From Pseudomonadota bacterium (lineage in GTDB: Bacteria; Pseudomonadota; Gammaproteobacteria; Steroidobacterales; Steroidobacteraceae), in contig JAJZLX010000534.1 of NCBI GenBank assembly GCA_021850555.1, forward strand, positions 23,538 through 28,887: DNA of 5,350 nucleotides. The letters are read 5' to 3'. Made by a program: the position numbers and the translations under genes. Shown piece by piece: positions 4,622-5,350 of the stretch. The stretch's first letter is position 1; every line of letters begins with the position of its first letter. Below the pieces are notes generated by a model, which saw only the letters and a program-made list of their open reading frames with translations, was not told the origin of the DNA and ran no database searches.

Positions 4622-4710
4622 ACTTCCACCTCCCCGTCCTCGCGGGCGGACCCCGTACCCGTGCGGGTTTTCCGCCCGCAGCCGCTCCGATCGGTAGCAG
4701 AAGTAGCAGT
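4582..4710. repeat. Direct repeats flanking a strong palindrome at the DUF3987/TubC_N-like gene junction
   Basis: CGGTAGCAGAAGTGGCAG (4582-4599) recurs as CGGTAGCAGAAGTAGCAG (4692-4709), 17 of 18 identical and 110 bp apart; further GTAGCAG units lie at 4602-4613. Between the copies, GCGGGCGGA (4642-4650) pairs perfectly with TCCGCCCGC (4671-4679), and ACCCG-TG-CGGGT (4657-4668) forms an inner stem. On the minus strand both repeats are read as Thr-Ala-Thr-Ser-Ala-Thr, near the C-terminus of one protein and at the N-terminus of the next, although the two genes use different frames. Confidence 0.6.
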
Positions 4711-5350
4711 GGTAGACCCACGGAGTGCGGGATTCCGGATGAGCAGTTCACGGCGGCCGTACCGCACCTTCTGGGCCCGCTGAAGGTCAATCAGCACCTC
4801 GATCGCCGACCGCCGACGCTCTTTGTCACGCAGGGGGCTGCGCTGCGCCAAGACCTGGCCGTCAGGCGCTCCGGCTTGCTCGGCCAGCCATGCGTCGAGT
4901 CGACGGGCATCGGTCCACGCCGGCGGCTCATCGAGGGAATCGATGATCCTCAGCGATTCGCGCAAATGCCACCTGGCAATCTGCGTGGCCGCATCCATGT
5001 GGTCGGCCGTGATCGCGCCCGCTGCTCCTGCAAGCACGTGCAGACACCCAGCGATGCGTGCGGCGTTATCGGCGGATTTCGCAGCGAAGTCCGTGAGATC
5101 CGAGTACTTACCCCCAATGGGCCGTAGCTCGAGTTCGATTTCGTCGTGGTAGTCTCGCCAGATATCGAACGCGCCCTTTGACAGCTGGAGAACCGGCGGA
5201 ATGAGGCGCTTGCACGGATCTTGAGGGTCGATCGGCAACGGACAATCCAGCAGTGCGCGGATGCGTTCGTGGAATGCGGTCAAGGCGGGCATGCCGGACG
5301 GGGGCGGGCGATATCCCCGTGTCCCCATTGTGGACGGCGGTTGGCAGACC
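4618..5350 (-). CDS. DUF3987 (YfjI-like) primase/helicase-family protein, C-terminal part (5' end beyond window)
   Basis: The minus-strand frame stays open past the ATG at 5328 to the window edge, and the upstream codons read VCQPPST directly before MGTR. This matches the DUF3987 pattern P-x-S-T-(I/M)-G-T-R, so 5328 is not the start. About 243 residues are visible. Typical family features follow: an Arg/Leu helix FHERIRALL, LQLSKGAFDIWRDYHDEIELEL, GKYSDLTDFAAKSADNAARIAGCLHVL (the Lys-x-x-(D/E)-x-x-x-R-(I/L)-A helix), and the DHMDAATQIARWHLRESLRII helix. A C-terminal winged-helix-like part ends RYGRRELLIRNPAL. DUF3987 proteins carry an upstream P-loop NTPase core, often with primase modules, and occur on plasmids, phages and integrative elements, where replication initiation or plasmid maintenance is the usual inference. 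The last about 30 residues are a low-complexity tail encoded over a repeat/palindrome block. The gene heads a four-gene overlapping operon. Confidence 0.85.
   Translation of the reverse strand, partial: VCQPPSTMGTRGYRPPPSGMPALTAFHERIRALLDCPLPIDPQDPCKRLIPPVLQLSKGAFDIWRDYHDEIELELRPIGGKYSDLTDFAAKSADNAARIAGCLHVLAGAAGAITADHMDAATQIARWHLRESLRIIDSLDEPPAWTDARRLDAWLAEQAGAPDGQVLAQRSPLRDKERRRSAIEVLIDLQRAQKVRYGRRELLIRNPALRGSTTATSATDRSGCGRKTRTGTGSAREDGEVEV

Overview
This window looks like part of a plasmid or an integrative/mobilizable element of a high-GC member of the Pseudomonadota. The assignment rests on gene content: the C-terminus of a MOBP-type relaxase with an LPD7-like domain at the left edge, and a DUF3987 (YfjI-like) primase/helicase-family protein entering from the right edge. 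No rRNA, tRNA, CRISPR array, transposase or integrase is visible. Host taxonomy below phylum level cannot be read from the window.

Layout. (1) 1-423, plus strand: 3' end of the relaxase gene. (2) 424-843: a gene-free stretch of about 420 bp with several inverted repeats, an IncP-like nic sequence (TATCCTG|CC), a Shine-Dalgarno with no gene behind it, and a promoter-like motif present twice. (3) 844-3282, plus strand: three overlapping genes. They encode a PIN-GNAT-PUA/EVE-like fusion protein (492 aa), an ASCH-domain protein (156 aa) and a small P-loop nucleotide-kinase-like ATPase (177 aa). (4) 3319-5350, minus strand: a convergent four-gene operon in which every junction is a 4-base ATGA or GTGA overlap. 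In transcription order it holds the DUF3987 protein, a TubC_N-like small protein, a 63-aa ORF, and a protein with a sigma-70 region-2-like segment.

Reading. The backbone seems to be the relaxase on the left and the primase operon on the right, pointing at each other. The three-gene cassette sits between them, as accessory cargo would. The cassette combines a predicted RNase (PIN), a predicted acetyltransferase (GNAT), two PUA-fold RNA/nucleoside-binding modules (EVE-like and ASCH) and a nucleotide kinase-like enzyme. This suggests an RNA- or nucleotide-directed conflict system (anti-phage or toxin-antitoxin-like) or an RNA modification/salvage system. That role is inference from domains and context; the domains themselves are recognised by eye from motifs, without a profile search.
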